NCBI GenBank assembly: GCA_958428295.1
Contig: CAUAFL010000001.1
Location: 98,501-162,500 of the forward strand
DNA: 64,000 nt
Direction of reading: 5' to 3'
Origin: an uncultured Bacillota bacterium
GTDB taxonomy: Bacteria; Bacillota_I; Bacilli_A; RF39; UBA660
Shown in pieces: positions 1 through 8,568 of the stretch. Position numbers and translations under genes: made by a program. Numbering within the stretch: the stretch's first letter is position 1; every line of letters begins with the position of its first letter. The notes under the pieces were generated by a model. That model had not been told where the DNA came from, ran no database searches, and saw only the letters and a program-made list of their open reading frames with translations.

Positions 1-1
1 C

Positions 2-1393
2 TTTTTACCCGATAAAGCTATTGATTTAGTTGATGAAGCTTGTGCAACGATTCGGGTACAAATGGATTCAGTACCTAATGAGTTAGATGCTCTTACTAGA
101 AAAATTATGCGTTTGGAAATTGAGCGTCAAGCAATTAAAAAAGAAAAAGATCAATTGTCTTTAAAACGGAAAGAAGAAATAGATTCTCAGTTAACGCAGT
201 TAAAAGAGGAGGAACGACGCTATAAAGATGCTTGGGAAAATGAAAAAACTTTAAATGATCGGGTTCAAGCTAAGAAAAAGGAATTGGAAAAGGCACGTTT
301 TGATTTGGAACAGGCTGAAAATGCTTATGATTTAGAAAGTGCTGCTCGCCTTCGGCACGGCGAAATTCCTACCTTGGAAAAAGAATTACAAGAATTGAAA
401 ACTAAAAATGATAATAAGTTATTAAGTGACACAGTTAGCGAAGAAGATATTGCCGGAATCATTTCTAAGTGGACCAATATTCCTCTTAGTAAATTAGTTA
501 GTAGTGAAAAGGAAAAGTTGTTACAGTTAGAGGATCATATGAAGTTGCGTGTAATGGGACAGGACGAAGCTTTACATTTAGTGAGTGAAGCCATCATTAA
601 GTCACGTAGTGGGATTAAAGATCCTAACCGTCCTATTGGCTCCTTTATCTTTTTAGGACCAACGGGTGTTGGTAAAACAGAGGTAGCAAGAACCTTGGCA
701 AGTGAATTGTTTGATGACGAGAAGCATATGGTGCGTATTGATATGAGCGAGTATATGGAAAAGTTTAGTGTTTCGCGTCTAATTGGTTCGCCACCTGGAT
801 ATGTGGGTTATGAAGAAGGTGGTCAGTTGACAGAAGCTGTTCGCCGTAATCCATATAGTATTGTTTTGTTTGATGAAATCGAGAAGGCTCATCCAGAAGT
901 GTTAAATCTATTGTTACAAATTTTGGATGATGGCCGTATTACAGATTCTAATGGACGAACAGTTGATTTTAAAAATACAATTATTATTATGACTTCTAAT
1001 CTTGGTAGTGAACATATTTTAGAAGGAGATACCAGTCAAGTATTAAGTGAGTTGCGTTCTACTTTTCGGCCAGAATTCATTAATCGTATTGATGAAGTTA
1101 TTGTTTTTAAACCACTTTCTAAAGCAGTTATTTATCAAATTCTAGACAAGATTATCCTAGAGATAGAAAAACGTTTACAGAGCGAGGATATTCATCTTCA
1201 ATTAACATCTGCTGCGAAAGATTATTTAGTGACGCAAGGTTATGATGTCAATTATGGAGCTCGTCCTTTGAAAAGAGAGGTTAGTAAGACCATTGAAAGT
1301 CTATTAGCTCATGAATTAATCAAAGGTGATATTGTCTATGGCACGACATTTACTTTTGATGTTAAAAACGAAAATATTTACATTAAGAAATAG
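2..1393 (+). CDS. clpB: ATP-dependent chaperone ClpB, C-terminal part (5' truncated by window edge)
   Basis: This is the C-terminal half of a ClpB/Hsp104 disaggregase, which with DnaK pulls proteins out of aggregates in the cytoplasm. The reading frame is open from base 2 and begins in the end of the first AAA+ module (FLPDKAIDLVDEA). A charged coiled coil of about 100 residues (the ClpB middle domain) follows, then the second AAA+ module with Walker A GPTGVGKT, Walker B VLFDEIEKAHP and the pore-loop region GYVGYEEGG. The middle coiled coil and the lack of a ClpP-binding IGF-type loop favour ClpB over ClpC or ClpX. About 463 of the usual roughly 860 residues are visible, so the gene starts outside the window. 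A terminator follows at once. Confidence 0.95.
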   Translation, partial: FLPDKAIDLVDEACATIRVQMDSVPNELDALTRKIMRLEIERQAIKKEKDQLSLKRKEEIDSQLTQLKEEERRYKDAWENEKTLNDRVQAKKKELEKARFDLEQAENAYDLESAARLRHGEIPTLEKELQELKTKNDNKLLSDTVSEEDIAGIISKWTNIPLSKLVSSEKEKLLQLEDHMKLRVMGQDEALHLVSEAIIKSRSGIKDPNRPIGSFIFLGPTGVGKTEVARTLASELFDDEKHMVRIDMSEYMEKFSVSRLIGSPPGYVGYEEGGQLTEAVRRNPYSIVLFDEIEKAHPEVLNLLLQILDDGRITDSNGRTVDFKNTIIIMTSNLGSEHILEGDTSQVLSELRSTFRPEFINRIDEVIVFKPLSKAVIYQILDKIILEIEKRLQSEDIHLQLTSAAKDYLVTQGYDVNYGARPLKREVSKTIESLLAHELIKGDIVYGTTFTFDVKNENIYIKK

Positions 1394-1416
1394 CCATTAT
1401 TGATTATCAATAAAGT

Positions 1417-1453
1417 GAAAAGAGCATTTAGAATAAAATGGCTCTTTTTATTT
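1417..1453 (+). terminator. Intrinsic terminator after clpB
   Basis: The arm AAAAGAGCATTT pairs with AAAATGGCTCTTTT across a short loop and is followed by a T-rich tail. It begins about 24 bases after the clpB stop codon. Confidence 0.8.
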
Positions 1454-1492
1454 TTGTGCAGTAAGAAAGATAGTAGCAATCTATATTTATCT

Positions 1493-2077
1493 TTATTTCT
1501 CTATATTACTGATGATAACTAGTTGTTTATCTTTATGCTGTTTACTGCATGTTGTTAATATCAATTGATCGGTTGTATTTTGTGGTAATTGAATGCTACC
1601 TTTTTTTACTTGTTCTTCAATTTTTACGATCTTGTAAGTATAGATTTCGTTTTGGTAGTTTAAAATTAGTTTGTCTTTTAATTGTAATTTGTCTAGTTCA
1701 TTAAAGAGAGCTTTATCTCCTGTTCCAGAGTGAGCGGCTAGAAAAACAATACTGTTTTTAGTTCCTGGTAAAATAGATCCTTGAAGAATGGTCACATTCT
1801 CCTCGACATTATTATGCTTACTCTCAAAAGGATAGATAGATTGATTTAGGTTAATTTTGGGAATACTGAGTGTGGCCAGGATTTGTTCTTGTGAAATTTT
1901 GGAGGTAGATATTTTTGCTTGTGTAGGGGCAATATTTTGATTAGTATGATTAGTAGCTGTTGCAATAGACGTGTTAATGGTCTTTGAGGAAATAGGAGGC
2001 TTTTGATGATAGATGAGAAAACAACTGGTTAAATATCCTCCTATGATTAACAAATTAGGCCATTTTATTTTTGACAT
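1493..2077 (-). CDS. Sortase family transpeptidase with atypical active site
   Basis: This is a 194-residue sortase, a membrane enzyme that cuts surface proteins at a C-terminal sorting signal and attaches them to the wall. It has an N-terminal hydrophobic anchor (about residues 8-23), a low-complexity linker, then the beta-barrel domain with catalytic His116 (AAHSG) and Cys177 (LTTCS). The third catalytic residue, an Arg just before the last beta strand in most sortases, appears as Gln185 in KDKQLVIIS. Its start overlaps the end of the upstream surface-protein gene by 23 bases, so the two are probably co-transcribed and this enzyme probably processes that protein. The class cannot be fixed by eye; length and the TTC motif fit class D-like enzymes. 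Confidence 0.85.
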   Translation of the reverse strand: MSKIKWPNLLIIGGYLTSCFLIYHQKPPISSKTINTSIATATNHTNQNIAPTQAKISTSKISQEQILATLSIPKINLNQSIYPFESKHNNVEENVTILQGSILPGTKNSIVFLAAHSGTGDKALFNELDKLQLKDKLILNYQNEIYTYKIVKIEEQVKKGSIQLPQNTTDQLILTTCSKQHKDKQLVIISNIEK

Positions 2078-3557
2078 AGAAACCTCCTAGGGCTAGGCAT
2101 AACTCTAACAGTGAAAAATAACTAGCCTTTTTACTATGACTTGCTGTATTAGGTACTGGGACTTCGATTATTTTTTTCTGTTCTTGGTAGTCGTATACTT
2201 TGTAATGATAATTTTTATCCATGCTCTCAATGAAAATGTTGAAAGGTTTTGTTTTTGTATAACCTTCTGTGGTTGTGAGTTGTTCTATGATATAGTGCCC
2301 ATATGGCAGAATAATCTCGGCTTGTCCATTTTTATCAGTGGTGATTTTATTAATGAGTTGTTGTTGCTGATTGTATATAGCAAAGGTTATATTTGCTTCT
2401 GCGGTCATTACTTGATGATTACCATAACTTTTTTCGATCACTACCTTTTGTTTTATTACTTCGTTTGACACTTGTAAATGTGTTTTGGGTGTTTCCTTGG
2501 TAATATTGATAGTATAAGTTTTATTATTTGGTTGGTAACCAATTCCTGTTGTTGTCTCTTGTAAGTAGTAAGTACCAAATGAAATTAATGGTTGTTCCCC
2601 GGTTCCTATGATTTTAGCAGTCATGTTGGCATTTAGGGCCACATCGGTTATTTTTTGCTTTTGATCATTGTATAAAGTGAAGATTGTTCCCTTTAAAGAG
2701 GCTTCTCCAGGACTTGTGATTGTTTTAGTGTCTTGATCTATTTTTTCAATAGTTATTTCTGGTTGATAGAAGCAAAAGTTAACAGTGGCATAGCGAATAT
2801 TGGGAGAGCCAATGGTCATCAATTGTTGATTTTCCCCATTGTAGTAGAATAGAATATTATTACTTCCATCGTTATCATAACTTTTGAAACCTTGTTCAAA
2901 GCATCCTTCTTTGTTTCCTTTCACCGTTAGATCATTTCCTTTAAAGGTGATATTATCAGGTAGATTAGAGGTTAGACCAAAGAATTTTAATACTTCATTG
3001 TTATCATGGATTTTCAGTGTTTGACCAACGATGCCATGGTAAGTATTTTGATTGATGCTGGGCATTCTTCTACTGTCTTTAATTATTGTTTCTAGCTGAA
3101 TTATTTCAGAATGATAGGGATCAATTCTTTTACCATTTAATCCGTCAGTGAAATAAAAGTCATTTTGTGGTTCCATTGTTTTCCAAATTAATAGTTGCGT
3201 AAGAGCATACCATTTAGGATCTGTGTGATCAGAGTAACCATAGCCAAAGGCTGCCAGGTCCGTGACTCTTTCCTTTGTTTTTTGATCCATATTTTCTGGT
3301 GTTTCTTTTCCAATATAGGAATTGTTTGTAGGATCGAAGGTGACGAAAGGTTGGAGACAGTAGGCAGCTTTGTCATCATTAGTACGGCGAAAAAAACGAG
3401 CTTTTTGATAATATTTAGTTGTTCCATCAAATCTTACTAAATAGATATTATCAATATATTCTCCTTCATAAAATTGTGCTGTTTGAGCGGTGACAGTTTT
3501 TGTTCCTGTTAAAAACAAAATACAGGATAATGCTAAGATAATTATTACTTTTTTCAT
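2055..3557 (-). CDS. LPXTG-like surface protein with thioester domain and SpaA-type repeats
   Basis: This 500-residue exported protein starts with a signal peptide (to about residue 24). An N-terminal thioester (TQXA) domain follows, with Cys67 in AAYCLQP and Gln121 in ALTQLLIW; in this family these two form a Cys-Gln thioester that can bond covalently to host molecules. Two SpaA-type (prealbumin-like) domains come next, around residues 270-365 and 370-460. The C-terminus carries a sorting signal, VPNTA, then a hydrophobic stretch and a short basic tail. It is followed by the sortase gene, with overlap. A strong ribosome site (AAAAAGGAGGAA) precedes the ATG. It is probably an adhesin or pilin-like protein; host binding is inferred. 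Confidence 0.85.
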   Translation of the reverse strand: MKKVIIILALSCILFLTGTKTVTAQTAQFYEGEYIDNIYLVRFDGTTKYYQKARFFRRTNDDKAAYCLQPFVTFDPTNNSYIGKETPENMDQKTKERVTDLAAFGYGYSDHTDPKWYALTQLLIWKTMEPQNDFYFTDGLNGKRIDPYHSEIIQLETIIKDSRRMPSINQNTYHGIVGQTLKIHDNNEVLKFFGLTSNLPDNITFKGNDLTVKGNKEGCFEQGFKSYDNDGSNNILFYYNGENQQLMTIGSPNIRYATVNFCFYQPEITIEKIDQDTKTITSPGEASLKGTIFTLYNDQKQKITDVALNANMTAKIIGTGEQPLISFGTYYLQETTTGIGYQPNNKTYTINITKETPKTHLQVSNEVIKQKVVIEKSYGNHQVMTAEANITFAIYNQQQQLINKITTDKNGQAEIILPYGHYIIEQLTTTEGYTKTKPFNIFIESMDKNYHYKVYDYQEQKKIIEVPVPNTASHSKKASYFSLLELCLALGGFYVKNKMA

Positions 3558-3586
3558 AAAATTCCTCCTTTTTCTTAACGATTGTT

Positions 3587-3615
3587 ACCATATCAAAAGC
3601 TTTTGTGTTTGACAA
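3587..3615 (-). promoter_or_regulatory. Promoter of the surface protein/sortase operon with palindromic spacer
   Basis: On the minus strand TTGTCA (3615-3610) and TATGGT (3592-3587) are 17 bases apart. The spacer holds the perfect palindrome CAAAAGCTTTTG at 3594-3605, a possible operator. Confidence 0.5.
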
Positions 3616-3726
3616 ATAACGAAAAGAAAGAATTGATTTGTATTTTCAGAGGAAATTAGCATTTTCGTAAATGATTTACTTTTTTTTTGTTTTCTTTTTT
3701 AGGAGAAAGAAATATTTAAACTTCTA

Positions 3727-3755
3727 TTGACAAATTTTTTATTTGTGCATATATT
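3727..3755 (+). promoter_or_regulatory. Promoter of arsR-family regulator/P-type ATPase operon
   Basis: TTGACA at 3727-3732 and TATATT at 3750-3755 are separated by exactly 17 bases. The operator-like inverted repeat lies just downstream, where a bound repressor would block initiation. Confidence 0.75.
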
Positions 3756-3757
3756 TA

Positions 3758-3779
3758 TATATGAACACATATTCATATA
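3758..3779. promoter_or_regulatory. ArsR/SmtB-type operator
   Basis: The inverted repeat TATGAA-N6-TTCATA lies inside a longer imperfect palindrome. It matches the known SmtB/CadC/ZiaR operator form (TGAACA...TGTTCA-like) and sits between the -10 box and the start of the ArsR-family gene. Autoregulation by that protein is the natural inference. Confidence 0.7.
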
Positions 3780-3794
3780 AGAAAGGAGCATTTC

Positions 3795-4112
3795 ATGAGT
3801 GATGTTTTAATTACAAAATTGTCTTTATTTTATAAAGTATTTGGTGATGAGAATCGGTTACGTATATTATTTTTACTCAAAGACCATAGTTACAAGGTTA
3901 GTGACTTAACGGAGCAGTTGGCGATCAGTCAGTCAGCGGTATCGCATCAATTACAATTATTGCGTCAATTAGATTTAGTGAAGGGTGAAAAACGTGGTAA
4001 GGAAGTTTATTATTCTTTATCTGATCATCATATTACAACGATTCTAGATGATGGTGTTGAACATATTGAGGAGGCTAATCGTGGTGAAAAAACAGCAGTT
4101 AATGTTAGGTAG
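3795..4112 (+). CDS. ArsR/SmtB-family metal-responsive repressor
   Basis: This 105-residue winged-helix protein represses transcription until metal binds. The helix-turn-helix is VSDLTEQLAISQSAVSHQL (about residues 37-55), followed by the wing GEKRGKEVYYSL. The C-terminal helix carries SDHHITTILDDGVEHIEE; the Asp/His/His/Glu pattern resembles the alpha-5 Zn site (DxHx10HxxE) of SmtB-type sensors. Most N-terminal Cys ligands of CadC-type sensors are absent, so Zn is more likely than Cd/Pb as inducer. It lies directly behind a good promoter and operator and overlaps the metal ATPase gene by 32 bases, so the pair forms one resistance operon. Confidence 0.9.
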   Translation: MSDVLITKLSLFYKVFGDENRLRILFLLKDHSYKVSDLTEQLAISQSAVSHQLQLLRQLDLVKGEKRGKEVYYSLSDHHITTILDDGVEHIEEANRGEKTAVNVR

Positions 4113-5895
4113 TCTGTGTTACCTTATTGCTTTGGTAAGTCAGTTAGGAGGGCTTTATGTCGTTGCTTATGTAATTCTTAGTTATGATGTTTTTTATAAA
4201 GCTTGTAAAAATTTATGCCATAAAGAGTTATTTGACGAAAATTTTTTAATGATAATTGCTACTCTTGGTGCTTTTATTATTAAACAATACCCAGAGGCCG
4301 TAGTAGTTATGCTCTTTTATCAAATTGGTGAAAGTTTATCAGATTATGCGGTTGCTAATTCTCGGGAGAAAATAGTTTCATTAATGGATTTACGGAGTGA
4401 TCGGGCTCGTCTTATTATTGAAGGACAAGAAAAAATAGTACCCCCTGAGGAAGTTGCCGTAGGCGATATCTTGTTAGTACAGCCTGGAGAAAAAATTCCT
4501 CTTGATGGAAAAATAGTGAAAGGTAATGCTAGTTTGGATATGAAGTCTTTGACAGGAGAAGCCATGTATGTAGAAGTTTTTCCAAATCAAGAAGTATTAA
4601 GTGGCAGTATTGTTCTTAATCGTCCTTTGTATATTGAGGTTCAAAAACCTTTAGCTAGTTCTACTGTTACTAAAATTCTTGATTTAATTGAAAATGTTAC
4701 TGAATCTAAAACAATAACAGAACGCTTTATTACTCGTTTTGCCAAAGTATATACTCCCGTTGTTTGCTTTCTATCCTTATTGCTATTTCTTGTTCCCACG
4801 CTTTTCTTTCAAGGAGAGGCTACTATTTGGGGGTATCGGGCTCTTGTCTTTTTAGTTATTTCCTGTCCTTGTGCGTTAGTCATTTCAGTGCCTTTAGGAT
4901 TTTTCTGTGGGATAGGTCGTGCTACTAAAGAGGGCGTATTAGTCAAAAGTACGAGTGTTTTAGAGGATTTAAGTCATATTGGTACGTTTCTTTATGATAA
5001 GACAGGCACACTTACAGAGGGACGCTTTGTAGTTACTGAGGTAAAGCCAGTTCAAGATTTTACTAAAGATCAATTGCTAGAATGGACTAAAGCTGCGGAA
5101 CTTTTTTCGACACATCCATTAGCGAAGGCCTTACAGTTAGCCTGTTCAAAAACAATTAGTAAAAAGGAAGTATCACAATTAGAAGAACGTGCAGGATTTG
5201 GTATTACTTGCTTTTATCAAGGAAAAAAATTGTTGGTTGGCAATGAAAAAATGTTACAGCAAGCCCAAATAGATATTTCATCTTCTAATTTAGGAACTGT
5301 CATTTATATTGTAGTAGATGATGTGTATGCAGGGTCAATTACTTTAAATGATGTTTTAAAGGATACTAGTAAACAGGCGGTGTGCTTTTTTCGGGATTCT
5401 GGAGTTGAACAGGTAATGTTAACGGGAGATAATCGCCAATTGGCTTCTCATTATGCAAAAAAATTGGGAATTTCTTATCGAGCCTCTTTATTACCAGCTG
5501 ATAAAGTTAAAATAGTTCAACAGTATGTAGAGAAAAGTGATCAATTGGTAGCTTTTGTTGGAGATGGTATCAATGATGCTCCGGCACTGGTTAGTAGTGA
5601 TATTGGTATTTCTATGGGGAGTATTGGTAGTGATGCAGCGATTGAAGCAAGTGATGTTGTTTTAATGGAAGATGATTTACTTGCTTTAGCAAAAGTAGTT
5701 ATGATTAGTCGTTATACGAATCGGAAGGTAAGAGTGAATATTATTTTTGCATTAGCTGTAAAAGTGATCATTTTAATATTAGGAAGTGTTGGTTTTGCTT
5801 CTATTTGGTGGGCTGTTTTTGCTGATGTAGGAGTCAGTTTGTTAGCAATATTAAATAGTTTGCTAATATTACGGCTACCATTAAAAGATTATTAG
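4081..5895 (+). CDS. P1B-type heavy-metal (Zn/Cd/Pb) exporting ATPase
   Basis: This is a cation pump of the ZntA/CadA group in the cytoplasmic membrane. Visible motifs: membrane CPC (SCPCAL, Cys262-Pro-Cys264), phosphorylation DKTGTLTEG (Asp306), the SxHP motif (STHPLAKAL), hinge GDGINDAPAL and a last-helix DxG motif (FADVGVSLLAILNSL) typical of P1B-2 Zn/Cd/Pb pumps. I chose GTG at 4081 because GAGGAGG ends 6 bases before it; an upstream in-frame ATG at 4048 has no ribosome site. With about 604 residues it lacks the N-terminal metal-binding domain found in many relatives. It is co-transcribed with the ArsR-type repressor. Confidence 0.93.
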   Translation: MVKKQQLMLGSLCYLIALVSQLGGLYVVAYVILSYDVFYKACKNLCHKELFDENFLMIIATLGAFIIKQYPEAVVVMLFYQIGESLSDYAVANSREKIVSLMDLRSDRARLIIEGQEKIVPPEEVAVGDILLVQPGEKIPLDGKIVKGNASLDMKSLTGEAMYVEVFPNQEVLSGSIVLNRPLYIEVQKPLASSTVTKILDLIENVTESKTITERFITRFAKVYTPVVCFLSLLLFLVPTLFFQGEATIWGYRALVFLVISCPCALVISVPLGFFCGIGRATKEGVLVKSTSVLEDLSHIGTFLYDKTGTLTEGRFVVTEVKPVQDFTKDQLLEWTKAAELFSTHPLAKALQLACSKTISKKEVSQLEERAGFGITCFYQGKKLLVGNEKMLQQAQIDISSSNLGTVIYIVVDDVYAGSITLNDVLKDTSKQAVCFFRDSGVEQVMLTGDNRQLASHYAKKLGISYRASLLPADKVKIVQQYVEKSDQLVAFVGDGINDAPALVSSDIGISMGSIGSDAAIEASDVVLMEDDLLALAKVVMISRYTNRKVRVNIIFALAVKVIILILGSVGFASIWWAVFADVGVSLLAILNSLLILRLPLKDY

Positions 5896-5978
5896 GATCG
5901 GATTTTATTTAAAGAATAATGTAAAACTTAATACATTTCATTGATTAATCGTTTATACTAATAAAAGGGGGAATTAGA

Positions 5979-6650
5979 ATGAGTCAAGGAAAGTTAATTG
6001 TGATAGAAGGTGCTGGAGATGGTGTTGGAAAGACGGTGCAATGTAATTATTTAAAAGAACGGTTACAAGGAGAAGGGTACCAAGTAGTCAGTCATCATTT
6101 TCCTAGTTATGGTAGTAAAGGTGCCCAGTTAGTGGAAGCATATTTGGAAGGACAATTAGGAGATAAAGAAGAATTATCGCCTTATTTAGTGACTAGTTTC
6201 TATGCTATGGATCGGGCATATAGTTTTATTACGGAATTAAATCAGTTGTATCAAGAGGGTGCTATTCTTTTACTGGATCGTTATACTACATCAACTTTAA
6301 TTTATCAAAGTATTTTTTTTGAAGGTCAAAAGAAGAAAGAAGATTTTTTTGAATGGGTTAATCAATATGAATATGAGTTATTGGGTTTGCCACAACCAGA
6401 TATAGTGTTATTTTTAACAGCACCTGAAGAATTATTGCTTTCTCTTCGCAAGCAGCGTCTTGATAATGAAGGAATCGCTAATGATATTCATGAACGTGAT
6501 TTGCTTTTTTTGCATCAAGTTTATGAAAATGCGCAAATGGTAGCAGATTATTTTCAGTGGCAACCAATTGAGTGTAGTGCTGAGGGAAAATTATTATCGG
6601 TGGAACAAATTCATGGTAAAGTTTATCATAAGGTAAAGGGAATATTATGA
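5979..6650 (+). CDS. tmk: Thymidylate kinase (dTMP kinase-like)
   Basis: This cytoplasmic P-loop kinase of 223 residues is predicted to convert dTMP to dTDP. It has a P-loop EGAGDGVGKT, one residue longer than the common EGxDGSGKT form, a DRYTTS motif (DR(Y/T) substrate site, about residue 99) and a C-terminal LID-like segment with NDIHERD. The ribosome site AAAAGGGGG precedes the ATG. The following DUF1653 gene overlaps its stop codon (ATGA). It belongs to a divergent Firmicute subgroup of Tmk-like proteins, so a related nucleoside monophosphate substrate is possible. Confidence 0.85.
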   Translation: MSQGKLIVIEGAGDGVGKTVQCNYLKERLQGEGYQVVSHHFPSYGSKGAQLVEAYLEGQLGDKEELSPYLVTSFYAMDRAYSFITELNQLYQEGAILLLDRYTTSTLIYQSIFFEGQKKKEDFFEWVNQYEYELLGLPQPDIVLFLTAPEELLLSLRKQRLDNEGIANDIHERDLLFLHQVYENAQMVADYFQWQPIECSAEGKLLSVEQIHGKVYHKVKGIL

Positions 6651-6886
6651 GAGAAGTAGTAAGTGGTCAGTTGTATCGCCATTTTAAAGGACATATTTAT
6701 AAAGTATTATGTATTGCGAAAGATAGTGAGACGTTGAAAGAGCAAGTAGTGTATCAAAATATTAAAGATGAGAAGGCCATTTGGGTGCGTGATAAGGTAG
6801 CATTTTTGTCTAGAGTGGATTGTAATAAGTATAAGGAAGCTTCCCAAATATACCGTTTTGAACAACTGGATGTCGAGGATAAGTAG
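6647..6886 (+). CDS. DUF1653 family protein
   Basis: This 79-residue protein matches the DUF1653 pattern: GQLYRHFKGHIYKVLCIAKDSET near the N-terminus, VVYQNIKDEKAIWVRD in the middle. The family is a small all-beta fold of unknown function, often encoded as a free-standing gene in Firmicutes. It overlaps the tmk stop codon by 4 bases, so it is probably translated by coupling. No membrane segment or catalytic motif is visible. Confidence 0.85.
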   Translation: MREVVSGQLYRHFKGHIYKVLCIAKDSETLKEQVVYQNIKDEKAIWVRDKVAFLSRVDCNKYKEASQIYRFEQLDVEDK

Positions 6887-6909
6887 TGGTTTTTTTGATT
6901 AGATCGGTA

Positions 6910-6915
6910 TATAAT
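6910..6915 (+). promoter_or_regulatory. -10 box upstream of fhs
   Basis: A perfect TATAAT lies about 24 bases before the TTG start of fhs. No convincing -35 box is seen. Confidence 0.4.
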
Positions 6916-6938
6916 AGTGGTGAAAGAAGGAATGTACT

Positions 6939-8534
6939 TTGACGGATTTGGAAATTGTAAATAAAACTGCGGCTGGTGATATAAATGAGATTGCTACTAA
7001 ATTAGGATTATCTTCTTCGCAGTATGTCATGTATGGAGAAAATAAGGCCAAGGTTCTTTTAGAACCAACTCAAAAGCGAGGAAAGTTAATTTTAGTGACA
7101 GCTATTAATCCAACTCCTTATGGAGAAGGGAAGACCACCGTTAGTATTGGTTTAGCAGATGCTTTTCAGGCGTTGGGCGAACATGTGTGCTTATCGTTAC
7201 GTGAACCATCTTTAGGTCCTGTATTTGGAATGAAAGGGGGCGCGACCGGTGGGGGATACAGTCAAGTGTTACCCATGGTAGATATTAATCTTCATTTTAC
7301 AGGTGATTTTCATGCGATTACAGCGGCTAATAATTTGATTAGTGCTGCTATTTATAATCATATTGCTCATGGAAATTCTTTAGGAATTACCGATGTTGTG
7401 TTTGATCGTTGTTTAGATGTTAATGATCGCACTTTACGTAATATTGAGTTTACTTGTGCCGGCAAGAGCTATACTGATCATTTTCGGATTACCTCGGCTT
7501 CAGAAATTATGGCGTTGTTTTGTCTAGCTAGTGATATGAATGATTTAAAGATGCGCTTAGGTAGAATTATAGTAGGTTTTACTGAAAATAAAAAAGCGAT
7601 TACAGTACATGATTTAAAGTTAGAGGGTGCTTTGACAGTGTTATTAAAAGAGGCATTTTCTCCAAACTTAGTACAAACATTAGAACAAACGCCAGCGCTT
7701 ATTCATGGTGGACCATTTGCAAATATTGCCCATGGTTGTAGTAGTATTAAAGCAACAAATTTAGCTTTGGAACTTAGTGATTATGTTATTACGGAAGCTG
7801 GTTTTGGCTCAGATCTGGGAGCGGAGAAATTTTTAGATATTGTTTGTCCAGTGGCTGGCTATCAACCTAATGCAATCGTTTTAGTCGCTACTATTCGTGC
7901 TTTAAAATATCATGGAAAAAATGATTTAGCTAGTGGTCTTTGTAATTTACAGGCACATCTTGATCATTTAGAAAATTATCAAGTTCCCATCATTGTTTGT
8001 TTAAATCGCTTTGCTGATGATACAGATTTAGATATTGAAGTTGTTCAGAATTACTGTCAAAAGGTAGGTGTTTGCTGTGAGGTTAGTACGGCTTATGCAT
8101 TAGGAGGGAAGGGTGCTATTAACTTAGCTAAAACGGTACGAGCGCACGCTAATTCTTGCTCAAATTTTCAACCACTAGTCACTAATCAGATGACTATCGA
8201 TGAAAAATTGACAGAATTAAGTCATAAAGTTTACCACGTGAAAGAAATTGTGTATAGCGATACGGCGAAAGAAAAATTAGCTATTATTGATCAGTTAGGT
8301 TTATCTTATCTTCCTGTTTGTGTTGCTAAAACACAATATTCTATTTCTGATGATAAGAAACTGTTGGGCTATCCAGAAGCTTCCATGATGACGGTTAGTG
8401 ATATTGTTTTGCATCAAGGGGCTGGTTTCATTACTGTTCTATTAGGGGATATTATGACAATGCCTGGATTACCACTTAGTCCTAATTATGAAAAAATCGA
8501 TATTGTCAATGGAGAAATTACAGGTATTTTTTAA
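6939..8534 (+). CDS. fhs: Formate--tetrahydrofolate ligase
   Basis: This enzyme joins formate and tetrahydrofolate with ATP to give 10-formyl-THF, feeding purine and other one-carbon reactions. The nucleotide-binding motif PTPYGEGKTTVSIGL is at about residues 55-68, followed by LREPSLGPVFGMKGGATGGGYSQV, an almost invariant family block. Its 531 residues compare with about 555 usually. The start is TTG at 6939: the nearby ATG at 6932 is out of frame, and the AGAAGGA site fits the TTG. It has its own -10 box and stands alone from the DUF421 gene that follows. Confidence 0.97.
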   Translation: MTDLEIVNKTAAGDINEIATKLGLSSSQYVMYGENKAKVLLEPTQKRGKLILVTAINPTPYGEGKTTVSIGLADAFQALGEHVCLSLREPSLGPVFGMKGGATGGGYSQVLPMVDINLHFTGDFHAITAANNLISAAIYNHIAHGNSLGITDVVFDRCLDVNDRTLRNIEFTCAGKSYTDHFRITSASEIMALFCLASDMNDLKMRLGRIIVGFTENKKAITVHDLKLEGALTVLLKEAFSPNLVQTLEQTPALIHGGPFANIAHGCSSIKATNLALELSDYVITEAGFGSDLGAEKFLDIVCPVAGYQPNAIVLVATIRALKYHGKNDLASGLCNLQAHLDHLENYQVPIIVCLNRFADDTDLDIEVVQNYCQKVGVCCEVSTAYALGGKGAINLAKTVRAHANSCSNFQPLVTNQMTIDEKLTELSHKVYHVKEIVYSDTAKEKLAIIDQLGLSYLPVCVAKTQYSISDDKKLLGYPEASMMTVSDIVLHQGAGFITVLLGDIMTMPGLPLSPNYEKIDIVNGEITGIF

Positions 8535-8568
8535 CAATTTTAATCCATACTATGAGTGGTGAAATGGT

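Noticed and set aside
2136..2468. Plus-strand frame opposite the surface-protein gene
   Set aside because: Cys/Phe-rich shadow of a real minus-strand gene, with no ribosome site.
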